From Primorskyibacter sedentarius (GTDB taxonomy: Bacteria; Pseudomonadota; Alphaproteobacteria; Rhodobacterales; Rhodobacteraceae), in the NCBI RefSeq assembly GCF_004342065.1, contig NZ_SLZU01000027.1, forward strand, positions 1 through 42,015: DNA of 42,015 nt, written 5' to 3'. The translations under genes were made by a program, and so were the position numbers. Of the stretch, positions 1-8,246 are shown piece after piece; position 1 is the stretch's first letter, and every line of letters starts with the position of its first letter. The notes below the pieces were generated by a model, which saw only the letters and a list, made by a program, of their open reading frames with translations, did not search any database and was not told the DNA's origin.

Positions 1-2
1 CC

Positions 3-170
3 CTCTCGGAAAGGGCAAAAGTGGACGACTTTTACGCCGCCCGCGACCGCACTGCGCCGCCGCTACCGTGGCCGAGTATTGCTCCGCCGTTCACACTTGC
101 CGACGCATTGGCAGCTGCCTCGCCCCAGAGTTTCACACTCCCCTACACACCACCGATAGCGTCTGCCTAA
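3..170 (+). CDS. 3' end of an unidentified protein gene, cut by the window edge
   Basis: A frame open from base 3 ends at TAA 168-170 and gives about 55 residues of protein-like sequence rich in Pro and Ala, including KVDDFYAARDR and an alternating PYTPP region near the end. No other frame here looks as natural. The stop overlaps the stop of the convergent virD4-like gene (TAG at 169-167). Its position next to the mobilization genes suggests a transfer or plasmid-maintenance role, but I do not recognise a family. The start and most of the gene lie outside the window. That it is coding rests on composition and the clean convergent stop. Confidence 0.45.
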   Translation, partial: LSERAKVDDFYAARDRTAPPLPWPSIAPPFTLADALAAASPQSFTLPYTPPIASA

Positions 171-2179
171 GCGGCCTCCGGCCCGTGCTTCTTCTTCAGC
201 TGGTCCTGGGCGTCGGCTACGGTTTCTAGCAAAGCTGCGTGGCCTTCGGGACTCATCTTGCCACCACTCTCCCGTTTGACAGCTTGCTTGGCCCGTCGGT
301 GTAGCGGGTCTGCGGTCCTGGCACTGCGGCTTGCTGCCATATCGTCAATCGCTGCCTGGGTAGTGACGTCTTCTTCGGCCTTTGCATCCCTTGCCGCCTT
401 CCGAACGTCCGTCATGGTCATGGACGTCGCTGCCTGATCGACCTTCGGGTAGGGGTAATCGTAACCGTCCTGGGCTTTGTGAATTTTCAGGATTTCGCGC
501 GACTCGTAATACTTGATCCGGTCAGCCAGGATCGGGTCCTGACGTTCCGGCAGGATAATGATCTTGTCGGGGTCCATGTCACGGATTTCCTGCTTGGACA
601 AAAGCGGGCGATGCTCTGTACTCCGCGTCAGACTGCCTGCGCCAAAACCAACGGCCCGCATGTCTTCCGTTCGTGTCCGTGTCGATCCGGTGCGCGTGCC
701 CAGAGCCGTTTCCAACTCGCTCGCGGTGCGATCTTCGCTGGCCGCGATGTAGAGCTTCACCTGACAGGCGCTTTCGATAGCCTGAATTTCCTCCGGGCTG
801 TACGGTACGGTAATCAAACCGGGAATGGATTGCGTGACGATTGCAAACCGGCCGCCATGGCCCGCTGTCTGCTTCATGGCCTGAACGACCAGAGGCATCC
901 GGCCAAGCTGATCGAACTCGTCCAGGAGCATGAAGATCGGCAGGGGTTCATCCTCGCCGGGTTTGGACGACCGAAGAAAAGAAATGAGGTCCGCAAAGAA
1001 GAGCCGAACGAGCGAATTGAGCCGCTGCATATCTTCGGACAGGATCATCAGATAGACCGAAGTCGGTTCGCGGCGCATCTGCGTGAAATCAAAATCGTTG
1101 CGACGTGTCACGCGCTCGACCTTGGGGTTGGCCCATTGCGCCAGGCCGGCAACGCTCAGGATGGAAATATAGCTTTGCTGGATCTTCGGATCGAGCGATG
1201 CCTTGGTGCTCAACTCGCGGGCTGCTGGCGGGTATTGGCACTCCTTGGCTGCGGCGTGAAGCAAGTCGGCTGAGGACTTGCCCAGATCGGGCCCCTGCCC
1301 TGTTCCGAAGATGATGCGATAAATCTCGCCCATCGTCGGATTGCCGCGCTGAACAGCAAGGATGCCTGCGGCGACGAACAACAGGATTGAGCCTTCGAGC
1401 CAGTCCTGATTGCCGTCTGACTGGAGAAACAGTTGCGCGATCCGCTCAAGGCCCGTCCACAATTCCTCCATGTCTTCAATGTCTGAAAGCCGGGCCAGCG
1501 GGTTGTATTGATGGGTCGGGTTCTTGAAATCAAGCGGCGCGAAGCGGAAAACCTTGTCACCCATCTGTTCGCGGGCCCGTGCGGTCTCATCCCAAAGCTC
1601 GCCTTTCACATCCAGCACGACCATCGAGCCGGGAAAGGTCAGGGCGTTGGGAATGACGAAGCCGACACCTTTTCCGGATCGGGTGGGGGCAACCATCAGC
1701 ACGTTGCTGACCGAACTGTAACTGGCTGCAATATAGCGCAGCTTGCGAACACGGAACGGCAAGGCATCTGTCAGGTGGTTGCTTGACGCCTTGACCTTGA
1801 TCGGACGGTCAGGACGCTGCGCGGGCGGAGGGATCTGCTCGCCCAGGACAAAGCCGTAACCAACCGGCTGAACCATCTTGTTGCGGCGCAGGCTGGACAA
1901 GGATTGAAAGCGCCGCTGTCCGTAGCTGACCAACCTGTCCCAGATGACCGTCGCGACACCGACGACCAGAAACAAAGCAACGCATCCCGCCACGATGAAA
2001 TGCCCCGTCAGGTAAGGCTGCGCGCTCCAAAGCCCATCCTTCATCGTCTGGTAATGCAGCAGGAGATCGGTTGTCAGAATGTCTCGCCGCAAGGCAACTG
2101 TCAGATAGACACTGGCAAGGACGGATCCGGCAACCAGGCCGCACAGGACAGCCAGCAGGCTTGCGATAAACAGTCTCAT
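167..2179 (-). CDS. virD4: VirD4/TraG-type IV secretion coupling protein
   Basis: This 670-residue protein is the ATPase that links the relaxase-DNA complex to a type IV secretion channel at the inner membrane. Two N-terminal membrane segments (about residues 4-27 and 60-80) precede a cytoplasmic NTPase domain. Walker A is APTRSGKGVG around residues 164-173, and a Walker B-like segment ends in LLDEFDQLG. Length and order fit the VirD4/TraG family. The start ATG overlaps the relaxase stop (ATGA), so the two are translationally coupled. No VirB channel genes are visible, so the plasmid is either mobilizable only or its channel genes lie beyond the left edge. Family assignment is firm; the transfer system it serves is unknown. 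Confidence 0.93.
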   Translation of the reverse strand: MRLFIASLLAVLCGLVAGSVLASVYLTVALRRDILTTDLLLHYQTMKDGLWSAQPYLTGHFIVAGCVALFLVVGVATVIWDRLVSYGQRRFQSLSSLRRNKMVQPVGYGFVLGEQIPPPAQRPDRPIKVKASSNHLTDALPFRVRKLRYIAASYSSVSNVLMVAPTRSGKGVGFVIPNALTFPGSMVVLDVKGELWDETARAREQMGDKVFRFAPLDFKNPTHQYNPLARLSDIEDMEELWTGLERIAQLFLQSDGNQDWLEGSILLFVAAGILAVQRGNPTMGEIYRIIFGTGQGPDLGKSSADLLHAAAKECQYPPAARELSTKASLDPKIQQSYISILSVAGLAQWANPKVERVTRRNDFDFTQMRREPTSVYLMILSEDMQRLNSLVRLFFADLISFLRSSKPGEDEPLPIFMLLDEFDQLGRMPLVVQAMKQTAGHGGRFAIVTQSIPGLITVPYSPEEIQAIESACQVKLYIAASEDRTASELETALGTRTGSTRTRTEDMRAVGFGAGSLTRSTEHRPLLSKQEIRDMDPDKIIILPERQDPILADRIKYYESREILKIHKAQDGYDYPYPKVDQAATSMTMTDVRKAARDAKAEEDVTTQAAIDDMAASRSARTADPLHRRAKQAVKRESGGKMSPEGHAALLETVADAQDQLKKKHGPEAA

Positions 2180-4626
2180 ATCGAATATCCCCTGCCCCGC
2201 GAATAATTGGGATCGACCGCCTCAAGGCCCGCCTCGATCTCATCAAGCGACAGCCCGACATCGACTGACTTCGCGTTCTTGAGCAGCTCCTTCGCCGCAA
2301 GCCGCTGGTTGGCGGGGGTGTCGATATATTCGGAAAGGGAATCCACATTGCCGGAGGCGATCTCCTGCATGGCCCCCCTGCCCTCCAGGGCGACAAAGGC
2401 GGTCAACACATGTCGGCCGACTACGCTGTCGGCCAGATCGGCGCGCCCCGTGGTGGCGGCTGTGCTTGCGATATCCTGGAGAACCCGCGCAACACCGTCG
2501 CGATCATAGACCTTGCTGTTTGCGATGATCCTTTCTTCGACATTGCCAAGTTCGAGCTGCAATTCCCGGTAGTCGCGTTCGGCCTGACGATAGGCAGCAA
2601 CATACGCGCTCGCATCGTTCGGCGCCGCATCTGCTCGCCCGAGCCCCGCTACAACGTCACCCTCAATCTCCGTGCTGCGTTCGGAGATATAGGCGTGGCT
2701 GTAGCCCTTGGCCCGCAGACGGCGCACCTCGGCGTCGATGCCAGCTTTGATCGTCGCGTCCTCCAGATCGCGCCGTTCCTGAATAGCACTCCGCATTGCG
2801 TCAATCTGGGCCTGCTGTTCGTCGCTGAGCTCGGCGCCGCGGAAGAACGCATCGGAGCGGTCCACCGTGTCTCTCAGCAGCGCGTCGGCCCGTGCGCTGT
2901 CGGTGACGTCAAAGTCTCCGCGTTCGCGCCGCTCATGAAGATCAAGGGCAGCTTTGGCCACTCCGGTCGGATCGCGCGGCTCGGAGTGGCGCGCAACAAC
3001 CAGCGGCTCAAATGTCGTGTAGACGCCAAAGCCAGCATCATCGAACTCTGCGCGCACGCCGTTTTCGACTTCTTGGAGCGTCTTGCGGCGTTCGGCCTCT
3101 AGACCCTCATACGCGACCGCTCTCGTTCTGCCGTCGAAAACCGTCACGCCGCGCGCAGCCACGATCTTCGCAATGTCCTCGCGTTCCATCCTGGCATTCT
3201 CAATCGGATCATCAACGGCGTTGATAAGCCGTTCCTGCATTTGCAACGGATCAATCCCCAGAGCGGCGGCCTGCCTGACGTAGGATTTCATCTCCTTGGG
3301 GATTTCCTCAAGCCGGTGGCTGTGCATCTCTTCGTAAGCCTCGGCCACGGCGGGCATCACGGCGGCAAATCTGGACGGCACCTCGCCAGTGACCAGATAG
3401 GTATCGAGCACGTTTTCATTCACGAATTCACGCAACAGATCGGTGTCATCCTCATCGACATAAAGCGCCGCGCGCGCTTCCAAGGCGCCGACATTCGCAA
3501 TGAGATAGGACGACGGCGTGGCCTTGAAGCCGGGCCAGATCGTGTCTTCGGTCAGATCGGGCGTCACATCCGTTTCGATGATGTTCAGGGCCGCGTCGAT
3601 CGTCCCCATGATCTGCGCGCGTTCCCCGTCGGACAACGCCTCGATCTGCTCTCGGTTCTGCTCTGCCCAACCGATCAGCGACCTGCGGATGTCCTGACGG
3701 TCGGCATTGATATCCAGTTCAATTTCCATCATCGGTCCTTTCGGGATGTCCTCGCCCGCGAGCAAGGCGGCTGATGAAATATACGCACGGTTCGCAATCA
3801 TCGGAGCGCCGATGGTCAGGGCAAAATCCGCCAGGGTGGCGTAAAGCTCGGCCGTGCGCCGCATGTCGTCTCTGCGCCAATCGGCGGTGATGTCAGCCTC
3901 CACAGCCTCCGTCGAAAGGGTGCGCCCCTCGCGCTTTGCGTGCAGCTCTTCGCTGGTGATGGGCTTGCCATAAAGCCCGCGGTCGGCACGGCTCAGGCTT
4001 TCGAGCCGGAGGCCGTACTCGTCCGCAATATCCGTCATGCGGTCGCGCATCATCTGCGGGGTGAAGAACCCTTCGGACGATATGGAAAACCATGTGCCGC
4101 CAAGCCCCCGATTGTTCAGGATGATATGGACATGGGGGTTTGCAGTATCGGTGTGGAGCGCTGCGACATACTCCCAAGCATCAGCAACATGCACCTCCTC
4201 CTCGAACATTTCCGCACACCATTGCTGCGCGACCATGAAAGCGGCGTCCTGGGACACATCGTCGGGAAACGACAAGACCATGTGGCTCGTGTGGCCGTTG
4301 CGGGGGCGCCCTTTCCAATCCTGCGACCAGGCGCTCATGAGCTGGTCAAGATCGGCCTGCTCGAAGACGTCGCCTTCGGCATGAATACCCGTCGCAAAGC
4401 CGAACGTCCCCTTGGCCTTGCCATTGACGTAGGCGAGCTGCCCCGCAAGCTGCTTGGTGTGCTGCACGCCCGCGCCGGGAATACGCTTCACGAAGGCACT
4501 GCCCGTCGATGTGAGACTTTTCCAGACCCGCTCAGCGCGCGGCTTTGCGCCGCCACCAACCGCCGTCTGGCCCATGCCGCGATTGGCCCGGATCAGAATT
4601 TCATCAAGGAAGCTGGACGCCGTCAT
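2176..4626 (-). CDS. Conjugative relaxase, MOBP/VirD2-like nuclease
   Basis: This 816-residue relaxase would nick plasmid DNA at oriT and stay bound to the 5' end through a tyrosine. The N-terminal third carries the relaxase domain: HTSH around residues 112-115 and the metal-binding three-histidine region HTDTANPHVHIILNNRG around residues 158-174 (HxHxxxN). Y66, in an LAYVNGK context, is a plausible catalytic tyrosine; that is inference. The remaining ~550 residues are charged and probably helical, without a helicase motif that I can see. It overlaps mobC by 4 nt upstream and the coupling-protein gene by 4 nt downstream, forming one operon. Confidence 0.88.
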   Translation of the reverse strand: MTASSFLDEILIRANRGMGQTAVGGGAKPRAERVWKSLTSTGSAFVKRIPGAGVQHTKQLAGQLAYVNGKAKGTFGFATGIHAEGDVFEQADLDQLMSAWSQDWKGRPRNGHTSHMVLSFPDDVSQDAAFMVAQQWCAEMFEEEVHVADAWEYVAALHTDTANPHVHIILNNRGLGGTWFSISSEGFFTPQMMRDRMTDIADEYGLRLESLSRADRGLYGKPITSEELHAKREGRTLSTEAVEADITADWRRDDMRRTAELYATLADFALTIGAPMIANRAYISSAALLAGEDIPKGPMMEIELDINADRQDIRRSLIGWAEQNREQIEALSDGERAQIMGTIDAALNIIETDVTPDLTEDTIWPGFKATPSSYLIANVGALEARAALYVDEDDTDLLREFVNENVLDTYLVTGEVPSRFAAVMPAVAEAYEEMHSHRLEEIPKEMKSYVRQAAALGIDPLQMQERLINAVDDPIENARMEREDIAKIVAARGVTVFDGRTRAVAYEGLEAERRKTLQEVENGVRAEFDDAGFGVYTTFEPLVVARHSEPRDPTGVAKAALDLHERRERGDFDVTDSARADALLRDTVDRSDAFFRGAELSDEQQAQIDAMRSAIQERRDLEDATIKAGIDAEVRRLRAKGYSHAYISERSTEIEGDVVAGLGRADAAPNDASAYVAAYRQAERDYRELQLELGNVEERIIANSKVYDRDGVARVLQDIASTAATTGRADLADSVVGRHVLTAFVALEGRGAMQEIASGNVDSLSEYIDTPANQRLAAKELLKNAKSVDVGLSLDEIEAGLEAVDPNYSRGRGYSI

Positions 4627-5174
4627 GTGCGATCGCCGGTATGAAGGGCCGCCCTGCCCTTCTGGCGGACTTCCCGAAACGCCGACGACAGCCGCGCATC
4701 GAGCGCCGCGTAGGAGCGTTTCAGATCTGCAAGAAAGCCTTTGTCCTGCTCTGTGAGCCGCGCTCCGCCCTTCAATGCGGCCTTGTTCAGAGCGAAAGCG
4801 ATCTGGTTCAGGTTGCGCCCCTGCGCCTTCAGCTCCGCCCGGGCTTCGGAAAGATCGAGATAGTCTTCACGCCGCAGTTCCAGAAAACCAGTGGCCCCGC
4901 GGATCAGCGACCTCAACGCCGCAGTCCGCGACGGCAAGCCCGCGTCTGTTACGAAAGCGTTCAGGGCCTGAAATTCTTCCTCCGACAGGCGAATATGGAC
5001 CACGTGGGACGCCCGGTCCGCTTTCGTGTGGCCATGGCCCATATCCTTTCGCAGAGCGTAGATCGTCGAGATGTGGACGCCAAACTTGGCCGCAACGGCT
5101 TTGGCTGATGCCCCTTCCAACAGCATGTTGGAGGCGTCTTTCTTGTGTTTCGAGGCGAACGATTTACGTGCCAT
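4623..5174 (-). CDS. mobC: MobC/VirD1-like relaxosome accessory protein
   Basis: This 183-residue DNA-binding accessory protein helps the relaxase recognise oriT. An N-terminal helix-turn-helix-like stretch (VAAKFGVHISTIYALR) is followed by a ribbon-helix-helix-like segment (HVVHIRLSEEEFQALNAF). A C-terminal motif, GRNLNQIAFALNKAA, is typical of the MobC family. I place the start at ATG 5174, which has GGAG a few bases upstream; a longer frame to 5231 would cover the candidate oriT and lacks a comparable ribosome site. The stop overlaps the relaxase start by 4 nt. The gene begins about 35 nt from the candidate nick site, so the protein may also repress its own operon by binding oriT. Confidence 0.82.
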   Translation of the reverse strand: MARKSFASKHKKDASNMLLEGASAKAVAAKFGVHISTIYALRKDMGHGHTKADRASHVVHIRLSEEEFQALNAFVTDAGLPSRTAALRSLIRGATGFLELRREDYLDLSEARAELKAQGRNLNQIAFALNKAALKGGARLTEQDKGFLADLKRSYAALDARLSSAFREVRQKGRAALHTGDRT

Positions 5175-5250
5175 CAGGCTCCAACGCGAATTTGTATCAC
5201 AAACTACATATCCTGCTACCCCTACATACAATGTTGCGAGACATTGTTCA
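5175..5250. other. oriT: Candidate origin of transfer (oriT) upstream of mobC
   Basis: The plus strand reads CATATCCTGCTACC at 5207-5220. This matches the MOBP nick consensus ATCCTG|Y; its complement, GCAGGATATG, resembles Agrobacterium T-DNA border cores. About 10 nt further out is an inverted repeat, ACAATGT (5228-5234) and ACATTGT (5241-5247), with a 6-nt spacer, as expected for relaxosome binding. The location directly upstream of mobC-relaxase is where oriT usually sits. Nicking has not been shown and the exact limits are guessed. Confidence 0.6.
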
Positions 5251-5591
5251 ATTTAAAACCCTGCTTTGACCCCACAGGCAACTGGCTGCGGCGCAATGCA
5301 AAGACGGTGCGACACAGCGTGTGGAAGCTGTCGCCGGGGCGGCGAGCGGCCCATCCAGCACGCGCCCTTCAATAGGCCCTGCAGCCCAACAGGCTGCCGC
5401 CTCCGCAAGAGACACACTTCAGCTCCGGCATGAGCGACAACAATCACCCCCGGACACCCTCTGTCGGGCAGCCTCGGGCCTGACGCGCCCCGCCCTCCTC
5501 CTGCGTCTCAGACCTCATGATCTCGAGCGCCATCTTGAATTTGTTCCCTTTATGTTCTATTTAATTAACGACCCAGAAAGGGAGTTACCGG
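5251..5591. other. Gene-poor stretch between oriT and the small duplicated-motif gene
   Basis: I see no convincing gene here. The frames that cross it have low-complexity Arg/Pro/Ala composition. The right end carries the promoter and ribosome site of the plus-strand gene that follows. Confidence 0.5.
5535..5563 (+). promoter_or_regulatory. Sigma70-like promoter of the 97-residue protein gene
   Basis: A -35 box TTGAAT (5535-5540), a 17-nt spacer and a -10 box TATTTA (5558-5563) lie in an AT-rich stretch 28 nt before the start codon. GGGAG lies just upstream of ATG 5592. Confidence 0.5.
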
Positions 5592-5885
5592 ATGGAAAAC
5601 ACCAGCTATGCCCTGCCCGCCACGCCAAGGCAGATCGCCTATGCGCGCGCGCTCGCATCGCGCAACCGGACCCATCTGCCCTGGGAAGTCCAACAGGATC
5701 GCCGGTCCCTCAGTGCCTGGATCGAGGCCCAGGCAAAACTGAAACCTGTCACGCAAGACAGCCGCCCGACATCAAAGCAGGTCGCCTTTGCCGAAAAGCT
5801 TGCCCGGATCAAGCGACGGGCAGTCCCGGACGAGTGCTTCCGCGACAAGGGCCTGATGTCGAAATGGATCGACGGGAACAAGTGA
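5592..5885 (+). CDS. Small basic plasmid protein with an internally repeated motif
   Basis: This is a 97-residue cytoplasmic protein of unknown function. It consists of two related halves of about 45 residues. The first has TPRQIAYARALA, then LPWEVQQDRRSLSAWIE; the second has TSKQVAFAEKLA, then VPDECFRDKGLMSKWID. The shared pattern T-x-[RK]-Q-[IV]-A-[YF]-A-x-x-L-A ... [LM]-S-x-W-I-[ED] indicates an internal duplication. GGGAG lies upstream of the ATG, and a good promoter lies at 5535-5563. Divergent placement beside mobC suggests a transfer or plasmid role, but none is demonstrated. I recall similar small proteins on other alphaproteobacterial plasmids but cannot name a family with certainty. 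Confidence 0.72.
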   Translation: MENTSYALPATPRQIAYARALASRNRTHLPWEVQQDRRSLSAWIEAQAKLKPVTQDSRPTSKQVAFAEKLARIKRRAVPDECFRDKGLMSKWIDGNK

Positions 5886-5897
5886 CAGGAGTCTGTT

Positions 5898-5915
5898 GGG
5901 TGGTGTCACGTTAAC
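5898..5915 (+). repeat. Left terminal inverted repeat of the IS6-family element
   Basis: GGGTGGTGTCACGTTAAC; it pairs with the right end at 6697-6714, with one mismatch in 18. Confidence 0.7.
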
Positions 5916-5950
5916 TCGCCGAGCTTGCAAGTTGGCATGCCGATCGTTGA

Positions 5951-6651
5951 TTAAGCAACGTTTGCCGCAGATTTCCACGCCTCGAATGCTTCTAGCCGAT
6001 GGTAGCGGATGGTGAGGGCGGAACGCCCGCGGGCTGGTACAGAGAAGGAATTACGGATTGCAGATTGCATCGAGACGAAGCGTTGTAAACTACTCGGCGA
6101 TCGGAAACCCTGCATCACCCGCTCTCGTTTTCGGAAGGGGAGATGGCTGTTTTCTGCACGGTTATTGAGCCCCTTGTGGGACCAATGATCAAGGCTGGGC
6201 GCGACCTCGCGTTTTGCGGCACCATAGGATCGCAATTTGTCCGTAATGATCCTTTTGGGCACGAAGCTCCAACGTTTCATCAGCTTGATCAAAAGCCGCT
6301 TTGCGGCGCGTTTGTCTCGCCTCGGTTGAAGGATTTCTTCAAGAACAAGGCCGTTTTGGTCGACGGCGCGCCAGAGCCAGTATGACTGGCTCGCGATCTT
6401 CACGACGACTTCGTCCAGATGCCAGACATCGCCGGGGCGCGGCTGCCGTCGCCGTAGAACGTGAGCGATCAGCGGGCCGAACTTGACGGTCCAGCGCCGG
6501 ATCGTTTCATACGAAACGTCCACGCCACGTTCCAGCATCAACTCCTCGACCTCGCGCAGGCTCAAGTTGAACCGGGCGTAGAGCCAGACAACATGAGCAA
6601 TGGCTGAGGTGAAAACCGGTGGCGCTTGTAGCTGATTTTCAATGCCTGCAT
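5951..6651 (-). pseudogene. IS6-family DDE transposase with a 1-nt frameshift near the N-terminus
   Basis: The long frame (6565 down to 5951, about 204 residues) carries the DDE core of IS6-type transposases: WHLDEVVVKI, IITDKLRSYGAAKREV and NNRAENSHLPFRKRER. It begins at a TTG with no ribosome site. Upstream in that frame only IAHVVWLYARFNLSLREVEE is sensible. The true N-terminus is in the next frame, starting at ATG 6651 and reading MQALKISYKRHRFSPQ. The two pieces join around 6600-6606 if a single base has been lost. The gene is therefore probably dead, unless this is a sequencing error or a programmed shift. The family call is firm. Confidence 0.8.
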
Positions 6652-6696
6652 CGACACCGCCTACGCCCAGATCAATGCACCAGCAACCTCAGGCCC

Positions 6697-6714
6697 GTTA
6701 ACGTGACAACACCC
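6697..6714 (-). repeat. Right terminal inverted repeat of the IS6-family element
   Basis: Read on the minus strand it is GGGTGTTGTCACGTTAAC, the partner of the left end at 5898-5915. Confidence 0.7.
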
Positions 6715-7045
6715 CAGCTTGGTCGACCTGAAGTCCTCCAAGAACTGTTAGATCGACATGGCCCCTGATCTGAAACGGCTTTACGGTGACCGGCGCTTTG
6801 GCACGCCGATCCTGCGCGTATCGTGATGACACGGTGGGAATGCTCCTGCTCGATTGTCGCGCGATTCTTGCCGCACTCTTGTTCTTGGCCCAGAGTTTAG
6901 CAGCAGCGGATCCACGCCGAAACACCGGACGCGCGTGCAGTCAGCAAGAAATCGCCCCCGGTCGGCCAAACCTCGCTGGCACAAGATTGACCGCTTGTGC
7001 CTATCCGCTCAACAGGGCGATTGGGGGAGTTGTCGCGTCCGCCCG
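6715..7045. other. Gene-free stretch between the IS and the catabolic block
   Basis: The short frames here do not resemble known proteins, and I see no repeats or strong hairpins. It may be a scar left by insertion and deletion at the island boundary. Confidence 0.45.
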
Positions 7046-8236
7046 TCAACTGAACGGCCCGGAACCGGACAACCCAAAATGATCCACCCCGGCGAACCGG
7101 ACCCCCCCTGACGGGTCCAGAACGTGATGGTTCAGCGCGATCCCCCACCCCGCCGCGGCACCAATCGAAATCGCGCCATCCACGGGCGTTTCCGGCGGTG
7201 TGGTCAAAGCGGTGCCATAGGCCGGGCTTTCGTCGAATTGCCGTTCGATCATGGTGGTCGCGGTCGCGCTGGCGGCCACGCAGAGCGAGATTGCATCCAG
7301 CACCGGTCCGGCGGGGTTGTGAACGGAAAACTCCAAGTCTGACTGCGTCACCAGGTTGGCGATGTCGCAGGCTTCGAACACCCCGCCGCAGGAGCGAAGG
7401 TCCGGCATGAAGACGTCCAACGCCCCGGCCCGGATGAAGGCGGCCACATCGGCCAGGCTCGGAATTTCCTCGGCACCCGCCACACGGATGCCTGCGGCAT
7501 TCGCCGCCTGCCGGATCGCGCGGCAATCGTCCAGCGCGCCCAGCCCTTCGTGGATCGGGGCTTCGATCCAATGAACGTCCCAGGTCGCCATCTCGCGGAT
7601 CAGGTCAAGTGCCGTCCACCGGTTGAAGCGCCCATGCAGATCGACGTTCAAATAAACATCCGGCCCGATCGCATCCCGCACCGCCGCGATGCAGGCCAGC
7701 CCATGATCGATCCTCGCGCGGCTGCTGCCGGACAGGGGATCGGCGGCATTCACGCCGTCAAACGGCGCGATCTTGATCCCGGCGTATTGCGCCGCCACGG
7801 CTGCCTGGGCACGCGCGGCCCAGCCGTTGGGCGTGCGGTCCGACGTGCCGCGGTTGATATTGGCGTACATCATGACCCGATCACGCTGTCGTCCACCAAG
7901 CAGTTCCGTCGCGGGCAGACCCAGGCCCTTGGCCCGGGCATCCACCAAGGCCTGTTCGACGCCACTGTTAACGTGGCTCGACATGGCATCGCGCATCCGC
8001 TTGCGCCGCTGCGCCAGATGCGTCATCGCCTCGGACAGGGTCAGGCCGACAAGGGATGGCATGGCCCCGGACAGGTATTGCAAGACGCCGCTTTCGATCC
8101 CGAAATGCGACAGCTCTCCTGTCCCGGTCATCCCGTTGTCCATGCGGATTTCCAGGAAAAGCCAGGCCGTCTTGGCCGAGACCTGGCAGACATGGGTCAC
8201 ATGATCCCGGATGCGGCTGTGTTCCGTGGCGGTCAT
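7046..8236 (-). CDS. Enolase-superfamily (mandelate racemase/muconate lactonizing) enzyme, probable sugar-acid dehydratase
   Basis: This 396-residue cytoplasmic enzyme has a capping domain and a TIM barrel. Visible barrel residues are K155 (GIKIAPFD); metal ligands D199 (NVDLHG, with H201), E225 (WIEAP) and E256/E257 (AGAEE); D279 (MPDLRSCGG); and H306 (SVHNP). The superfamily abstracts a proton alpha to a carboxylate. In sugar-acid members this dehydrates an aldonate to a 2-keto-3-deoxy acid, which would fit the aldolase-like gene 10 nt upstream and the KDGal kinase elsewhere in the block. Substrate is not readable from sequence; racemase or epimerase activity is possible. It is the last gene of the tctAB-tctC-aldolase operon. 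Confidence 0.85.
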   Translation of the reverse strand: MTATEHSRIRDHVTHVCQVSAKTAWLFLEIRMDNGMTGTGELSHFGIESGVLQYLSGAMPSLVGLTLSEAMTHLAQRRKRMRDAMSSHVNSGVEQALVDARAKGLGLPATELLGGRQRDRVMMYANINRGTSDRTPNGWAARAQAAVAAQYAGIKIAPFDGVNAADPLSGSSRARIDHGLACIAAVRDAIGPDVYLNVDLHGRFNRWTALDLIREMATWDVHWIEAPIHEGLGALDDCRAIRQAANAAGIRVAGAEEIPSLADVAAFIRAGALDVFMPDLRSCGGVFEACDIANLVTQSDLEFSVHNPAGPVLDAISLCVAASATATTMIERQFDESPAYGTALTTPPETPVDGAISIGAAAGWGIALNHHVLDPSGGVRFAGVDHFGLSGSGPFS

Positions 8237-8246
8237 CGCGGTGTCC

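Larger units (their letters stand above)
5898..6714 (-). mobile_element. IS6-family insertion sequence, inactivated
   Basis: An 817-bp element has its two ends in inverted orientation: left 5898-5915 (GGGTGGTGTCACGTTAAC) and right 6714-6697 (GGGTGTTGTCACGTTAAC), identical at 17 of 18 positions. It encloses one IS6-type transposase frame, which is frameshifted. The 8 bases outside each end (AGTCTGTT and CAGCTTGG) do not match, so there is no target-site duplication. That is compatible with a later rearrangement or deletion between IS copies. Confidence 0.75.

Noticed and set aside
5321-5914. Plus-strand frame of 197 codons overlapping the small duplicated-motif gene
   Set aside because: It is out of frame with the gene that has a promoter and ribosome site, and its residue composition is not protein-like.
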